This document shows positions 25,038 to 32,775 of a stretch of 64,000 nucleotides of DNA, piece by piece. How positions within the stretch are numbered: the stretch's first letter is position 1; each line of letters begins with the position of its first letter. The stretch comes from JALHFZ01 sp963674625. GTDB lineage: Bacteria; Synergistota; Synergistia; Synergistales; Aminobacteriaceae. The stretch lies in NCBI GenBank assembly GCA_963674625.2, contig CAXXXO010000001.1, forward strand, positions 248,001-312,000, written 5' to 3'. Under the pieces are notes generated by a model. It did no database searches. It was not told the DNA's origin and worked only from the letters and a program-made list of their open reading frames with translations. Both the position numbers and the translations under genes were made by a program.

Positions 25038-25073
25038 GCCGGGGGAGGACCGTTTTATCTGTCCTTCCCCGGC
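25038..25073 (+). other. Hairpin between tctC and tctB
   Basis: GCCGGGGGAGGAC at 25038-25050 and GTCCTTCCCCGGC at 25061-25073 pair over 13 positions with one wobble, leaving a 10-base loop and no T-run. It is equivalent in position to the hairpins in the TRAP and Liv operons. Confidence 0.65.
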
Positions 25074-25112
25074 GCACGGGCGCATAAGGCCGGGCAAAAG
25101 TCATGGAAGGAC

Positions 25113-25652
25113 GTGAAATCGTTTATGAAAGATCCAAAAGGAATGCCGGTTAACGGAGCGGCCCTGGGGACCGCCCTTCCCGCAAAGGACCTCTCGAAAT
25201 ACGTTCCCGAAGCCCGAAGAAAACCGGGAGAGCTTGGAATCGCTCTCGTGGCCTTCTTTATCGGTGCGCTCGGATACTACTACGCCCTCGACATGACGAG
25301 CGGCAAATTTTCTTCACCGTCGGTTTTTCCGAAACTCGCCTCAGCTCTCATCATGGCCTTATCGGCATTCAACTTCGTGAAGGCCCTTCACAGGGATAAA
25401 CCGGAAGCGTCATCCTCCCTGGGCCGGTATCTTTTCCCTGCGGACGTGGTGGTCGTTTTGCTGCTCCTCGTCTCCTACTGCATCGTGCTGCCGAGGCTTC
25501 ATTTCATCGCTTCATCCTATCTCTTCATGGTTCTCGCGATGGTCTATCTTCAGCGGGGGAAAAAGATCCTGCGGGCAATCCTGGTCTCAGCCCTCGCCCT
25601 TGCGGTGCTCGTAGCAGTCTTCCGCTATCTATTTCTGGTCATTCTGCCCTAA
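25113..25652 (+). CDS. tctB: TTT transporter small permease (TctB family)
   Basis: The 179-residue protein has a soluble N-terminal 40 residues and then four hydrophobic segments (LGIALVAFFIGALGYYYAL, ALIMALSAFNFV, DVVVVLLLLVSYCIVL, AILVSALALAVLVAVF). This is the TctB pattern of weak sequence but conserved topology. The FSSPSVFPKLASALI stretch is typical. The start is uncertain: GTG 25113 has a ribosome site too close, while ATG 25125 is 13 bases beyond GGAAGGA. It is followed 16 bases later by tctA. Confidence 0.85.
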   Translation: MKSFMKDPKGMPVNGAALGTALPAKDLSKYVPEARRKPGELGIALVAFFIGALGYYYALDMTSGKFSSPSVFPKLASALIMALSAFNFVKALHRDKPEASSSLGRYLFPADVVVVLLLLVSYCIVLPRLHFIASSYLFMVLAMVYLQRGKKILRAILVSALALAVLVAVFRYLFLVILP

Positions 25653-25668
25653 GGGGGACAGGCGCGAT

Positions 25669-27162
25669 ATGGAACAAAACCTTCAGTACTTTCTCATACC
25701 CTTTCTGAACTGGGAGATGATGCTCCTCATCTGGGTCGGCGTATTCGCCGGCATCTGGGTGGGGGCAATTCCCGGGCTGTCGGTGACTATGGCGGCATCC
25801 CTGCTGATCTCCTTCACCTTCTCCTGGGATGTCAACAGCGCTCTTGCGCTCATCTGCGGCGTTTTCGTGGGAGGGGTCTACGGCGGTTCTATCACCGCCA
25901 TCCTCCTCAATATTCCCGGAGCCCCGGCGGCCATCGCCACGGGCATCGAAGGGTACCCCCTCGCCCAGCGGGGGGAGGCCGGGAAGGCCATCGGCCTGTG
26001 CACCACAGTGTCGGTCTTCGCCAGTTTTGTCGGCATAATTGTCCTCGCCATAGCTGCTCCGGTTATCGCCAACTTTTCCCTCAAGTTTGCCCCGAGAGAT
26101 TTCTTTCTCCTGGCAGTCATGGGAATTCTCCTCATCGGAAGCATCGGCGGGGGAGACCCGATCAAGGGAATCACCGCCGGAGTCATCGGCATCCTGATCA
26201 GCATGGTGGGAATGGACCCCTCCACGGGGGAGATGCGCTACACCTTCGGAAACATCTACCTCATGGCGGGAATCAGCTTCGTGACGGCCATGATCGGACT
26301 CTTCGGCGTCTCGGAAGCGCTGACCCAGTTCCGCAATGCCGGGCTCAAATCGCCCAAACAGAATCTCGACAGAATTATTCCGAGCTGGGCAACCTTCGTG
26401 AAGTATCTCCCCCTGTCCATCCGTTCGTCCCTTCTCGGGGTCTTCATCGGGGCTCTTCCGGGCACGGGTGGGGACGTGGCAGCCCTGCTGGCCTACGATC
26501 AGGCCAAGCGGTCCGTCCGCAACCCCTCGAGGCCCTTCGGAACGGGGGCCTATGAGGGGATCGTCGCTCCTGAGACTGCGAACAAGGGGGCCATCGGCGG
26601 GGCCTTCATCCCCATGCTGACCCTGGGAATACCCGGCGACGCCGTGACGGCCATCATCATCGGAGCCCTCTACATCCACGGTCTCAAGCCGGGACCTATG
26701 CTCATGATAGAAACACCCCACCTTTTCTGGATGATCGTAAGCTGCCTCAGCATCGCCAGCATCGCCCTTCTGGTCCTCGGGCTCATCAGCGTCAAGCCCT
26801 TCGCCAAAATCATCGAGATCCCCAAGGAGATCATCATGCCCGTGGTGATCATACTCTCCGTCATAGGAACCTATGCGATTCAGAACAGCGTCGTGGACAT
26901 CTTCTACATGATCGGCTTCGGCATCACAGGCTACTTCATGCGCCTCTACGGATATGCCACCGGGCCCATGGTGCTTGGCCTCATCCTGGGTCCCATGCTC
27001 GACGCAAACTACCGGAGGACCATGCAGGGGGCAGAAGACCAGTTTCTTCCCTTTCTGCAGGGGTTCGTGACGAGCCCCATCAGCCTCTTCCTGACCCTGG
27101 CGATTGTCTTTCTGGTCTTTTCCCAGACGGCTACATACAGGAGATGGAGGGGCATTCAATAG
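25669..27162 (+). CDS. tctA: TTT transporter large permease (TctA family)
   Basis: This is a 497-residue polytopic protein of the usual TctA length. Signatures are GVFAGIWVGAIPGLSVTMAASLLI, GGVYGGSITAILLNIPGAPAAIATGIEGYPLAQRGEAGKAIG, GALPGTGGDVAALLAYDQAKR, APETANKGAIGGAFIPMLTLGIPGD and GPMVLGLILGPMLDANYRR. It is the main translocation subunit of the tripartite tricarboxylate transporter family. It lies between tctB and the second tctC in the same orientation. Confidence 0.94.
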   Translation: MEQNLQYFLIPFLNWEMMLLIWVGVFAGIWVGAIPGLSVTMAASLLISFTFSWDVNSALALICGVFVGGVYGGSITAILLNIPGAPAAIATGIEGYPLAQRGEAGKAIGLCTTVSVFASFVGIIVLAIAAPVIANFSLKFAPRDFFLLAVMGILLIGSIGGGDPIKGITAGVIGILISMVGMDPSTGEMRYTFGNIYLMAGISFVTAMIGLFGVSEALTQFRNAGLKSPKQNLDRIIPSWATFVKYLPLSIRSSLLGVFIGALPGTGGDVAALLAYDQAKRSVRNPSRPFGTGAYEGIVAPETANKGAIGGAFIPMLTLGIPGDAVTAIIIGALYIHGLKPGPMLMIETPHLFWMIVSCLSIASIALLVLGLISVKPFAKIIEIPKEIIMPVVIILSVIGTYAIQNSVVDIFYMIGFGITGYFMRLYGYATGPMVLGLILGPMLDANYRRTMQGAEDQFLPFLQGFVTSPISLFLTLAIVFLVFSQTATYRRWRGIQ

Positions 27163-27214
27163 GCTTCAACCCGAAAAGGGAAAAATGCAGTTCATTTCAG
27201 AGGAGGAAGATATC

Positions 27215-28201
27215 ATGAGGAAACTGACCGTCGCGCTTGTTGTGTTGTTCCTGTTTGCCGGGTCCGCTTTTGCGGCCTACCCCGAGAAGAACATTCAGGG
27301 GTACATCATGTGGGGTGCCGGAGGCGCCATGGACAACGTGGCCCGGGCCATCACCCCCATGGCCCAGGAGCATCTCGGAAAAACCATCATCATGCAGAAC
27401 AAAACCGGCGCCACCGGAGCCATCGCCACGACCTTCGTGGCCAATCAGCCCGCCGACGGCTACACGCTGCTCTTCGGAGCGGAAAACCCGAACCTCTACA
27501 AGGTGACCGGGCTCTCCCAGATAGACTACGACCAGTTCGACCCCGTATTTCTCATGATGGGAAACGTCGGCGTGGTAGTGGTTCCGAAGGATTCCCCCTT
27601 CAAGACCTACAAAGACCTCATCGAAGCGGCCGCTTCGGGCAAGACGGTCACCGTCGGTTCGACGGGCCCCGGCGGACTCCCGTACGTGGCGACGACCATG
27701 ATTGAAAAGATCCACGGAGTGAAGTTCAACAAGGTCCAGTTCGACGGCGAAGGCCCCTGCCTCACGGCTCTCATGGGCGGACATATCGACGCCGTAGCGG
27801 TAGGGCTTCTCGCCGCCGCCAGCCACATCAAGGCGGGATCGGTGAACGGCCTCGCCATGATCTCGAAGGAACGGATCCCCGGGCTCGACTCAGTCCCTGC
27901 GGTCACCGAGATCTACGAGCAGTACGGTCCCTACCTTCCCTGGGGAGCCTTCTTCGGCGTTTTCGTGAAAAAGGGAACTCCGAAAGAGGCTTACGACGCT
28001 CTTCAGGCAGCCTACCAGAAGGCCTACGAAGACCCCAAGTTCGACGACTTCGCGAAGAACATGGGTGGCGTCAAGCTCGGCCTCACCGGCGACAAGGCCA
28101 GAGAGTTCATCAAGCAGAACCAGTCGGTCAGCGCCTGGCTTCTCTATGATGCCGGGGGAGCGAAATTTTCGCCGGAGGAATTCGGCATAAAGAGACCGTA
28201 A
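27215..28201 (+). CDS. tctC: Second TTT substrate-binding protein (TctC/Bug family)
   Basis: The 328-residue exported protein has the signal peptide MRKLTVALVVLFLFAGSAFA and mature AAYPEKNIQGYIMWGAGGAMDN. The same Bug landmarks as the first copy follow: NKTGATGAIATTFVANQPADGYTLLFG, GSTGPGGLPYVATTMIEK and YGPYLPWGAFFGVFVKKG. AGGAGG at 27201-27206 fixes ATG 27215. Two binding proteins around one TctAB pair suggests two related ligands, or a recent tandem duplication with divergence. Two hairpin terminators follow. Confidence 0.92.
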   Translation: MRKLTVALVVLFLFAGSAFAAYPEKNIQGYIMWGAGGAMDNVARAITPMAQEHLGKTIIMQNKTGATGAIATTFVANQPADGYTLLFGAENPNLYKVTGLSQIDYDQFDPVFLMMGNVGVVVVPKDSPFKTYKDLIEAAASGKTVTVGSTGPGGLPYVATTMIEKIHGVKFNKVQFDGEGPCLTALMGGHIDAVAVGLLAAASHIKAGSVNGLAMISKERIPGLDSVPAVTEIYEQYGPYLPWGAFFGVFVKKGTPKEAYDALQAAYQKAYEDPKFDDFAKNMGGVKLGLTGDKAREFIKQNQSVSAWLLYDAGGAKFSPEEFGIKRP

Positions 28202-28222
28202 AAAGTTTTTCTTGAAGGTGCT

Positions 28223-28308
28223 TTCCCGGGAACAAAAATAATCCCGGGAAGTTCTTTTGCTTCCTGCTGTAATCGCCGGCTTTCTCTTACCTCGAGGAGC
28301 CGGCTTTT
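28223..28308 (+). terminator. Tandem terminators after the aroD-TTT operon
   Basis: The first stem is TTCCCGGGA at 28223-28231 with TCCCGGGAA at 28242-28250, then TTCTTTT. The second is GCCGGCT at 28275-28281 with AGCCGGC at 28298-28304, then TTTTCC. Together they end the long plus-strand operon and insulate the next promoter. Confidence 0.75.
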
Positions 28309-28339
28309 CCTTCTTCGATAACTTTGTTCATTTTCGCGC

Positions 28340-28432
28340 TTGACAAACTCATTCTCTCTCTCTATTGTGGAGGTAATTCCTTTTGGTGGATATCATTTCC
28401 ATCTAGTGGAAATTGCAAGTTTGCCCTTGCAA
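28340..28432 (+). promoter_or_regulatory. Promoter and palindromic operators before the TIM-barrel gene
   Basis: TTGACA at 28340-28345 and TATTGT at 28363-28368 are 17 apart, the same hexamers as at aroD. Downstream, ATTTCCA at 28395-28401 and TGGAAAT at 28407-28413 form a perfect 19-base palindrome with a 5-base centre. TTGCAAG at 28413-28419 and CTTGCAA at 28426-28432 form a second one. An IclR-family gene lies just beyond the target gene, making it the candidate repressor. Confidence 0.65.
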
Positions 28433-28454
28433 AGTCAAGAAAGGGGAAGAGAGA

Positions 28455-29276
28455 ATGACAAGGAAGTTTCAGTTTTCTCTGGCGCAGCTTACGGTACTGA
28501 AGACATCACCCGTTGAAATTTCCCGGATCGCGGCAGAAACAGGATATGATTTTGTAAGTATGCGGCAGATTTACATGGGCCTGCCTGAAGAGCCTGACTA
28601 CGATCTTTCGAAGAACAAAAAACTCATGGATGAGACGAAGGCCGTCTTTGCCGGGACGGGAATAAAACTTCTCGACATCGAACTGGCGAGGATCTTCGAC
28701 GGAATGGACACAAAAAAATACGAGCCTGCCATGGAGACGGCCCGGGAGCTTGGAGGACGGCACGTCCTTAGCAGCATCTGGACGGAAAACCGCGGCTACG
28801 CCCTCGATAAATTCGCCGAGGTGTGCGATCTGGCGAAAGGGTACGGCCTGACGGTCGATCTCGAATACGTCCCCATTGCGGCAGTGAAAAACCTCGCGGA
28901 AGCGACGGATGTTCTGAAGGCGGTAAACCGGCCGAATGCCGGGCTGCTGATCGATGTGCACCATTTTCAGAGGGCGGGCGACAGCCCGGAGGAATTGAAA
29001 AAACTTCCGGAAGAATGGTTCCACATGGTCCATCTCTGCGATGCTCCTTCGGAAATTCCCGCCGAACGGGATGAAATGACCCGGATCCTGAGGGAGGAGC
29101 GCTCCTATGTGGGTGAGGGCGGAATCGACGTGGCGTCCATTCTCCGGGCCCTTCCTCCCGTGCCCTGTTCCATAGAGCTTCCTCATCTCAAAAACGTGGA
29201 ACGGTACGGCTATCAGGAGCATGCCCGCCGGTGCCTTGAGAGCGCGAAAAAATACTGCGAGGCCCATCTGAAATAA
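28455..29276 (+). CDS. Sugar-phosphate isomerase/epimerase-like TIM barrel
   Basis: This 273-residue protein is of the xylose-isomerase-like (AP endonuclease 2) family. Likely metal ligands are visible: Glu in VDLEYVP, Asp and His in LLIDVHHFQRAGD, His in FHMVHLCDAP, and Glu in CSIELPH. The family includes sugar epimerases, inosose dehydratases and 3-dehydroshikimate dehydratases. The RAGDSPEEL, VHLCDAP and GEGGIDV run resembles the dehydratase group, and AroD (making dehydroshikimate) is in the presumed regulon. Dehydroshikimate dehydratase is therefore a reasonable hypothesis, no more. It is transcribed alone, convergent with an IclR gene. Confidence 0.75.
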   Translation: MTRKFQFSLAQLTVLKTSPVEISRIAAETGYDFVSMRQIYMGLPEEPDYDLSKNKKLMDETKAVFAGTGIKLLDIELARIFDGMDTKKYEPAMETARELGGRHVLSSIWTENRGYALDKFAEVCDLAKGYGLTVDLEYVPIAAVKNLAEATDVLKAVNRPNAGLLIDVHHFQRAGDSPEELKKLPEEWFHMVHLCDAPSEIPAERDEMTRILREERSYVGEGGIDVASILRALPPVPCSIELPHLKNVERYGYQEHARRCLESAKKYCEAHLK

Positions 29277-29293
29277 TCAGAGAGGCTCCAGGT

Positions 29294-29342
29294 CAGCAAA
29301 GGGACGGAATTCCAGAAAAAAAGGAATTCCGTCCCTTTGCTG
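29294..29342. terminator. Bidirectional terminator with 20-bp stem
   Basis: CAGCAAAGGGACGGAATTCC at 29294-29313 pairs perfectly with 29323-29342 around a 9-base A-rich loop. It lies between the convergent TIM-barrel and IclR genes and should serve both. Confidence 0.75.
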
Positions 29343-29362
29343 TGCTCTCACCTGAGAAGGGC

Positions 29363-30106
29363 TCAGAGCTGTCTGGCGATCCCCCGGCAGATGTCCTGGA
29401 TTTCGGGGATGAGTTCCATTGCGGCTTCCTCGGTGAAGCGCGTTGCCGGGCCGGCGAGGGAAAAGGAGAAAAGAATGTCCCCCCGCCGGTTGAAGATGGG
29501 AACGGCAATTGAAAGAATCCCTTCCTCCCGCTCTCCCCAGCTGAGAGAGTACCCGTGAACTCGTATCTCCTCGAGGTCCTTTCGAAGGGCCTCGGCAGTG
29601 AAGATCGTCGTGGCCGTTATGGGATGGGCTTTTTTGATTTCCCTCTGTATGGCCTCCTCGCCGAGAAAGGCGAGGAGCGCTTTGCCTCCCGCTCCCGCCC
29701 AGAGGGGCGCCCGGTCTCCCACCCTCATGACGCAGCGCATGGTGAGCAGGCTTTCCACATGCTCGTAGCAGACCCGCTCTTCCCGCTCGACTCCGTAGAG
29801 GGAAACCGCCTCTTTCGTTTTGTCCCGGATCGATTTCATGAAGGGATAGATGAGCTGCTGGGGCCGGAAGTTTGCCTTCGCGATGCTTCCCAGCAGGTAG
29901 ACCTTGTTTCCCAGGGTATAGGTCCGGTCTTCGAGACGATTGAGAATATTCAGCCTTTCCAGGGTGTTGGCGAGCCTCAGGGTCGTGGTCACAGGCAGCG
30001 AAATTTTTTCGGCTATCTCGCTGAGGGAAAGCTTGTATTCATCCCTTGTGAAGGCCCCAAGGATGAGAAAGGCCCTTTCGACTGAACGGACAGAGTCCTC
30101 TTTCAT
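29363..30106 (-). CDS. IclR-family transcriptional regulator
   Basis: The 247-residue regulator has a winged helix near 5-60 (VRSVERAFLILGAF, SLSEIAEKISLPVTTTLRLANTLERLNIL). The ligand domain carries CYEHVES, APLWAGAGGKALLAFL, LSWGEREEGILSIAVPIFNRRG and LAGPATRF. ATG 30106 has GGAG 10 bases upstream and gives the family N-terminus; an upstream ATG at 30214 would add 36 unlikely residues. A TATTAT -10 at 30186-30191 (minus strand) may drive it. Its position next to the palindromic promoter at 28340 makes it the probable regulator of that gene and perhaps of the aroD operon. Confidence 0.88.
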   Translation of the reverse strand: MKEDSVRSVERAFLILGAFTRDEYKLSLSEIAEKISLPVTTTLRLANTLERLNILNRLEDRTYTLGNKVYLLGSIAKANFRPQQLIYPFMKSIRDKTKEAVSLYGVEREERVCYEHVESLLTMRCVMRVGDRAPLWAGAGGKALLAFLGEEAIQREIKKAHPITATTIFTAEALRKDLEEIRVHGYSLSWGEREEGILSIAVPIFNRRGDILFSFSLAGPATRFTEEAAMELIPEIQDICRGIARQL

Positions 30107-30288
30107 ACAGAAGTGCTCCTTTCGCACTGAAGCTGATCCTTCCGAAGATGCCGCAGTACGGAATCCTTTTTTGAAGGGTGGATACATAATAGTGCAATCT
30201 GCTGAAAAGAACAATTCGTCCTTTTACATGTCAGCAGGTTAAAAAACTCCGCCTTGTACAGGCAAAGAGGAAAGAGTTCCCTGAAGTT

Positions 30289-30675
30289 TTATTCCCTCGG
30301 ATCCACAGCGAGAATAGCCGAGACGGCCCCCCGCTTCGCCTGCATGACCTCGATGGCCAGACCGTCGGGAAGGGTGAACCAGTTTCTTCCCTGGGGCATC
30401 TGGGTGACGCCCTTGTTGTAGGCCTGTTCGAGGGCCCAGTCGAGATCGTCCACCATGATTCCGAGGTGGGCCGTCCTTCCCTCCGGTCCTTCGAAGGATG
30501 GATCGGAAACCAGCTGAATTCCACCGAAGGTCCAGACCTGTTTCGGCTGATTCTCCGGACCATCCGTCCTCCGGAGAGTCATTCCGAAGACCTCCTCGAA
30601 GAAACGGATATGCCACCCGATGTCCTTCACTCTGACCGCCACGTGTTCGAGATACGCCTGTTTTCCGTAGGTCAT
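30289..30675 (-). CDS. VOC-superfamily (glyoxalase-like) protein
   Basis: This is a 128-residue single-domain vicinal-oxygen-chelate protein: LEHVAVRVKDIGWHIRFFEEVFGM at 9-32, HLGIMVDDLDWALEQAYNKGV at 70-90 and FTLPDGLAIEVMQ at 100-112. His and Glu at the usual metal positions can be seen. Members are glyoxalases, epimerases, dioxygenases or resistance proteins. Catabolic dehydroshikimate dehydratases of the QsuB/QuiC type carry a VOC-like C-terminal domain, which is interesting given the TIM-barrel gene 1 kb away, but here the two are separate. Transcribed from the minus strand with the IclR gene downstream. Confidence 0.8.
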   Translation of the reverse strand: MTYGKQAYLEHVAVRVKDIGWHIRFFEEVFGMTLRRTDGPENQPKQVWTFGGIQLVSDPSFEGPEGRTAHLGIMVDDLDWALEQAYNKGVTQMPQGRNWFTLPDGLAIEVMQAKRGAVSAILAVDPRE

Positions 30676-30752
30676 TGCAGCTCCTCCTCTTTTGATGGGT
30701 ATGCTCTCATCTTTTCTGACTCATGGGATGGAAAATTCGTTCTTAAAACTTC

Positions 30753-32492
30753 TCAAAGGCTGAAGGAGAGAACCAGCCGGACTGCCATCCCCGCCGCGAG
30801 GGCTGAGGCGATCATGATGCTTAGGGACGCCGCGAGGCGTTTCCCTCCCAGTTCCTTCCACAGAACGATAAAGGTGGCGATGCACGGGAAAGTCATGGCA
30901 AGAGTCACGGTGGCCACGACGAGCTGGGTCGGCGAAAGCCCGAGGGTGCCGAGCATGCCCAGGGCCACGTCCTTTCGGAGGATGCCGAGAAGGATGGGTG
31001 CTGCCGCTTCCGTGGGAAGACCCAGAAGGCCCCGGAATACAGGGGCGAGAAGGCGGGAGAGAAAAGCCGTGGCTCCTGTGATGTCAAGAAGGGAGATGAG
31101 GAATATTCCGCCGAGGACGAGAGGGATTGCCTCGAGGATGAAACCGCTGATCCGCAGCCAGAGCTTGAAAGCCATGGCCTTGAAGGAGGGGATGCGGTAG
31201 GGGGGGATCTCCACGATCAGCTCCGGGCTGAAGCCGGGCATCAGGGCGTGGAGCAGCCTGCCGAGGATGACCCAGGAGAGAAAAAGGGTGGCGTAGACCA
31301 CGGCAACCCATTTCATGCCGAGGGCTCCCACCGTGCCGATGATCATGGCCTGAAGACTCGCGCAGGGAATGGCCACGGAGATCAGCGTGGCGGCGATAAA
31401 TCGCTCCCTCTGGGAATCGAGCACCCGGGTTGCGAGAATGCCGGGGACGTTGCACCCCAGTCCGAGAAGGGAAGGGACGATGGCGAAGCCGTGAAGGCCC
31501 ATCCGGTGCAGCAGGGAATCGAAGATGACCGCGAGTCGGGGGAGATAGCCGAAGTCCTCGAGAAAACTCAGGACGGCATAGAATGAGAGGACATAGGGCA
31601 TCACCATGACGACGGGAACGTAGAGCCCCGTGGTGAGAAGGCCGAAGCTCTGCTCGAAGTCTATCACTCCGTCGAAAAGCCGCCCCACGAGGATGTCGTG
31701 AAAAGCTCCTCCTCCGCCGAGAAGCCTGGATGCCCCCATTGCGACGGGTCTCCAGAAGCGCTCGAAGAGAGGGTCGAGGAGAATGTCGATGAGCCCTTCG
31801 CCGAGAAAGCGGATGGCGGTGAAGCTCCCCGCGATGACTGTTATCCCTATGAAAAGGCCCCAGAAAGAATCCACCGATGCGTCTTCGAGTTTGTCGAGAA
31901 ACGTGTGGTGGCGGTGGCGGACCTTCTGGACCTGCTCAATGATTTTTCCGATGGCTGCCCATTTATCTTCTTTCGAAAGGGGAGCCTCTTTGCCGGGACG
32001 GGCCTCGGAAAGGCAGTCGAGAAGCCGGCTGATTCCCTGCCCCGAAACCGCCACCGTGGGAACTACCGGAACATCGAGAAGCTCCTCGAGCTTTTCCGGA
32101 TCGACGTCGATTCCCTTGTGCCGGGCCTCGTCCACCATATTAAGGGCTGCGATGACCGGAAGGCGCCTCTCCATGACCTGGAAGGCGAGAAAGAGATTCC
32201 GTTCGAGGGCCGTCGCGTCGAGGACGATGACCACCACATCGGCTCCCTCGTTCACCATCCTCCTGGCCACCTCTTCGGCCTCGTTGGTCGGGGACAATGT
32301 GTAGGCCCCGGGAACATCGATCACCCGCCAGACTTCATCCTTCCTCCGCAGCCATCCTTCCAGAAAGCCGACGGTCGTTCCCGGATAGTTTGACGACATG
32401 GCATGCACGCCCGTAATGCGGGTGAAGAGGGCGCTCTTCCCCACGTTCGGGTTTCCGACGAGAAGGAGCTTCTTATTCCCCTGATCGTCCAT
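30753..32492 (-). CDS. feoB: Ferrous iron transporter FeoB
   Basis: The 579-residue inner-membrane Fe(II) importer has an N-terminal G domain (G1 GNPNVGKSALF near 13-23, G2 NYPGTTVGFLEG, G3 DVPGAYTL, G4 NMVD) and a C-terminal polytopic domain with two Gate motifs (VMPYVLSFYAVLSFLEDFGYLPR and LGLGCNVPGILATR). It is shorter than the E. coli protein (773 residues), lacking the long C-terminal extension, like many FeoB of anaerobes. It overlaps feoA by 20 bases on the same strand, and rlmN lies upstream. Confidence 0.95.
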   Translation of the reverse strand: MDDQGNKKLLLVGNPNVGKSALFTRITGVHAMSSNYPGTTVGFLEGWLRRKDEVWRVIDVPGAYTLSPTNEAEEVARRMVNEGADVVVIVLDATALERNLFLAFQVMERRLPVIAALNMVDEARHKGIDVDPEKLEELLDVPVVPTVAVSGQGISRLLDCLSEARPGKEAPLSKEDKWAAIGKIIEQVQKVRHRHHTFLDKLEDASVDSFWGLFIGITVIAGSFTAIRFLGEGLIDILLDPLFERFWRPVAMGASRLLGGGGAFHDILVGRLFDGVIDFEQSFGLLTTGLYVPVVMVMPYVLSFYAVLSFLEDFGYLPRLAVIFDSLLHRMGLHGFAIVPSLLGLGCNVPGILATRVLDSQRERFIAATLISVAIPCASLQAMIIGTVGALGMKWVAVVYATLFLSWVILGRLLHALMPGFSPELIVEIPPYRIPSFKAMAFKLWLRISGFILEAIPLVLGGIFLISLLDITGATAFLSRLLAPVFRGLLGLPTEAAAPILLGILRKDVALGMLGTLGLSPTQLVVATVTLAMTFPCIATFIVLWKELGGKRLAASLSIMIASALAAGMAVRLVLSFSL

Positions 32493-32775
32493 GGGGAAGC
32501 AGACGTCCTTTCATGGGGTTGACGAGAATCCCGGAGGAGAGCCTCCATCCGATGGCAATCTGACGGCCCTCGAGCAGAAGGGTGACGGGGCCGTGAAAGG
32601 GCATTCCCGAGACTTTCTTCACGACTTTGCCGGCCCGGAGACCGAGAGCTTCGAGGCGATCGGCGCATCCTTCGCCGGACGGAAGGGCCGTAATCTGCCC
32701 TTCCTCTCCGTTGGCGAGATCCCTGAGGGAGAGTTTTTTCCGTCCTTCTGACGCTGAGGGAATCAATTGCCGCAC
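32473..32775 (-). CDS. feoA: FeoA-domain protein
   Basis: This 100-residue SH3-like FeoA protein shows SLRDLANGEEGQITALPSGEGCADRLEALGLRAGKVVKKVSG, GPVTLLLEGRQIAIGWRLSSGILV. It is the cytoplasmic partner of FeoB. The gene overlaps both neighbours, feoB by 20 bases and rlmN by 13 bases, so the three are translationally linked. A basic C-terminal tail (KGRLLPHGRSGE) extends beyond the usual domain. Confidence 0.9.
   Translation of the reverse strand: MRQLIPSASEGRKKLSLRDLANGEEGQITALPSGEGCADRLEALGLRAGKVVKKVSGMPFHGPVTLLLEGRQIAIGWRLSSGILVNPMKGRLLPHGRSGE

Noticed and set aside
25639..27159. Minus-strand open frame of 506 codons opposite tctA
   Set aside because: Mirror of the TctA coding pattern; hydrophilic repeats of D, H, G and E are a reverse-frame artefact.
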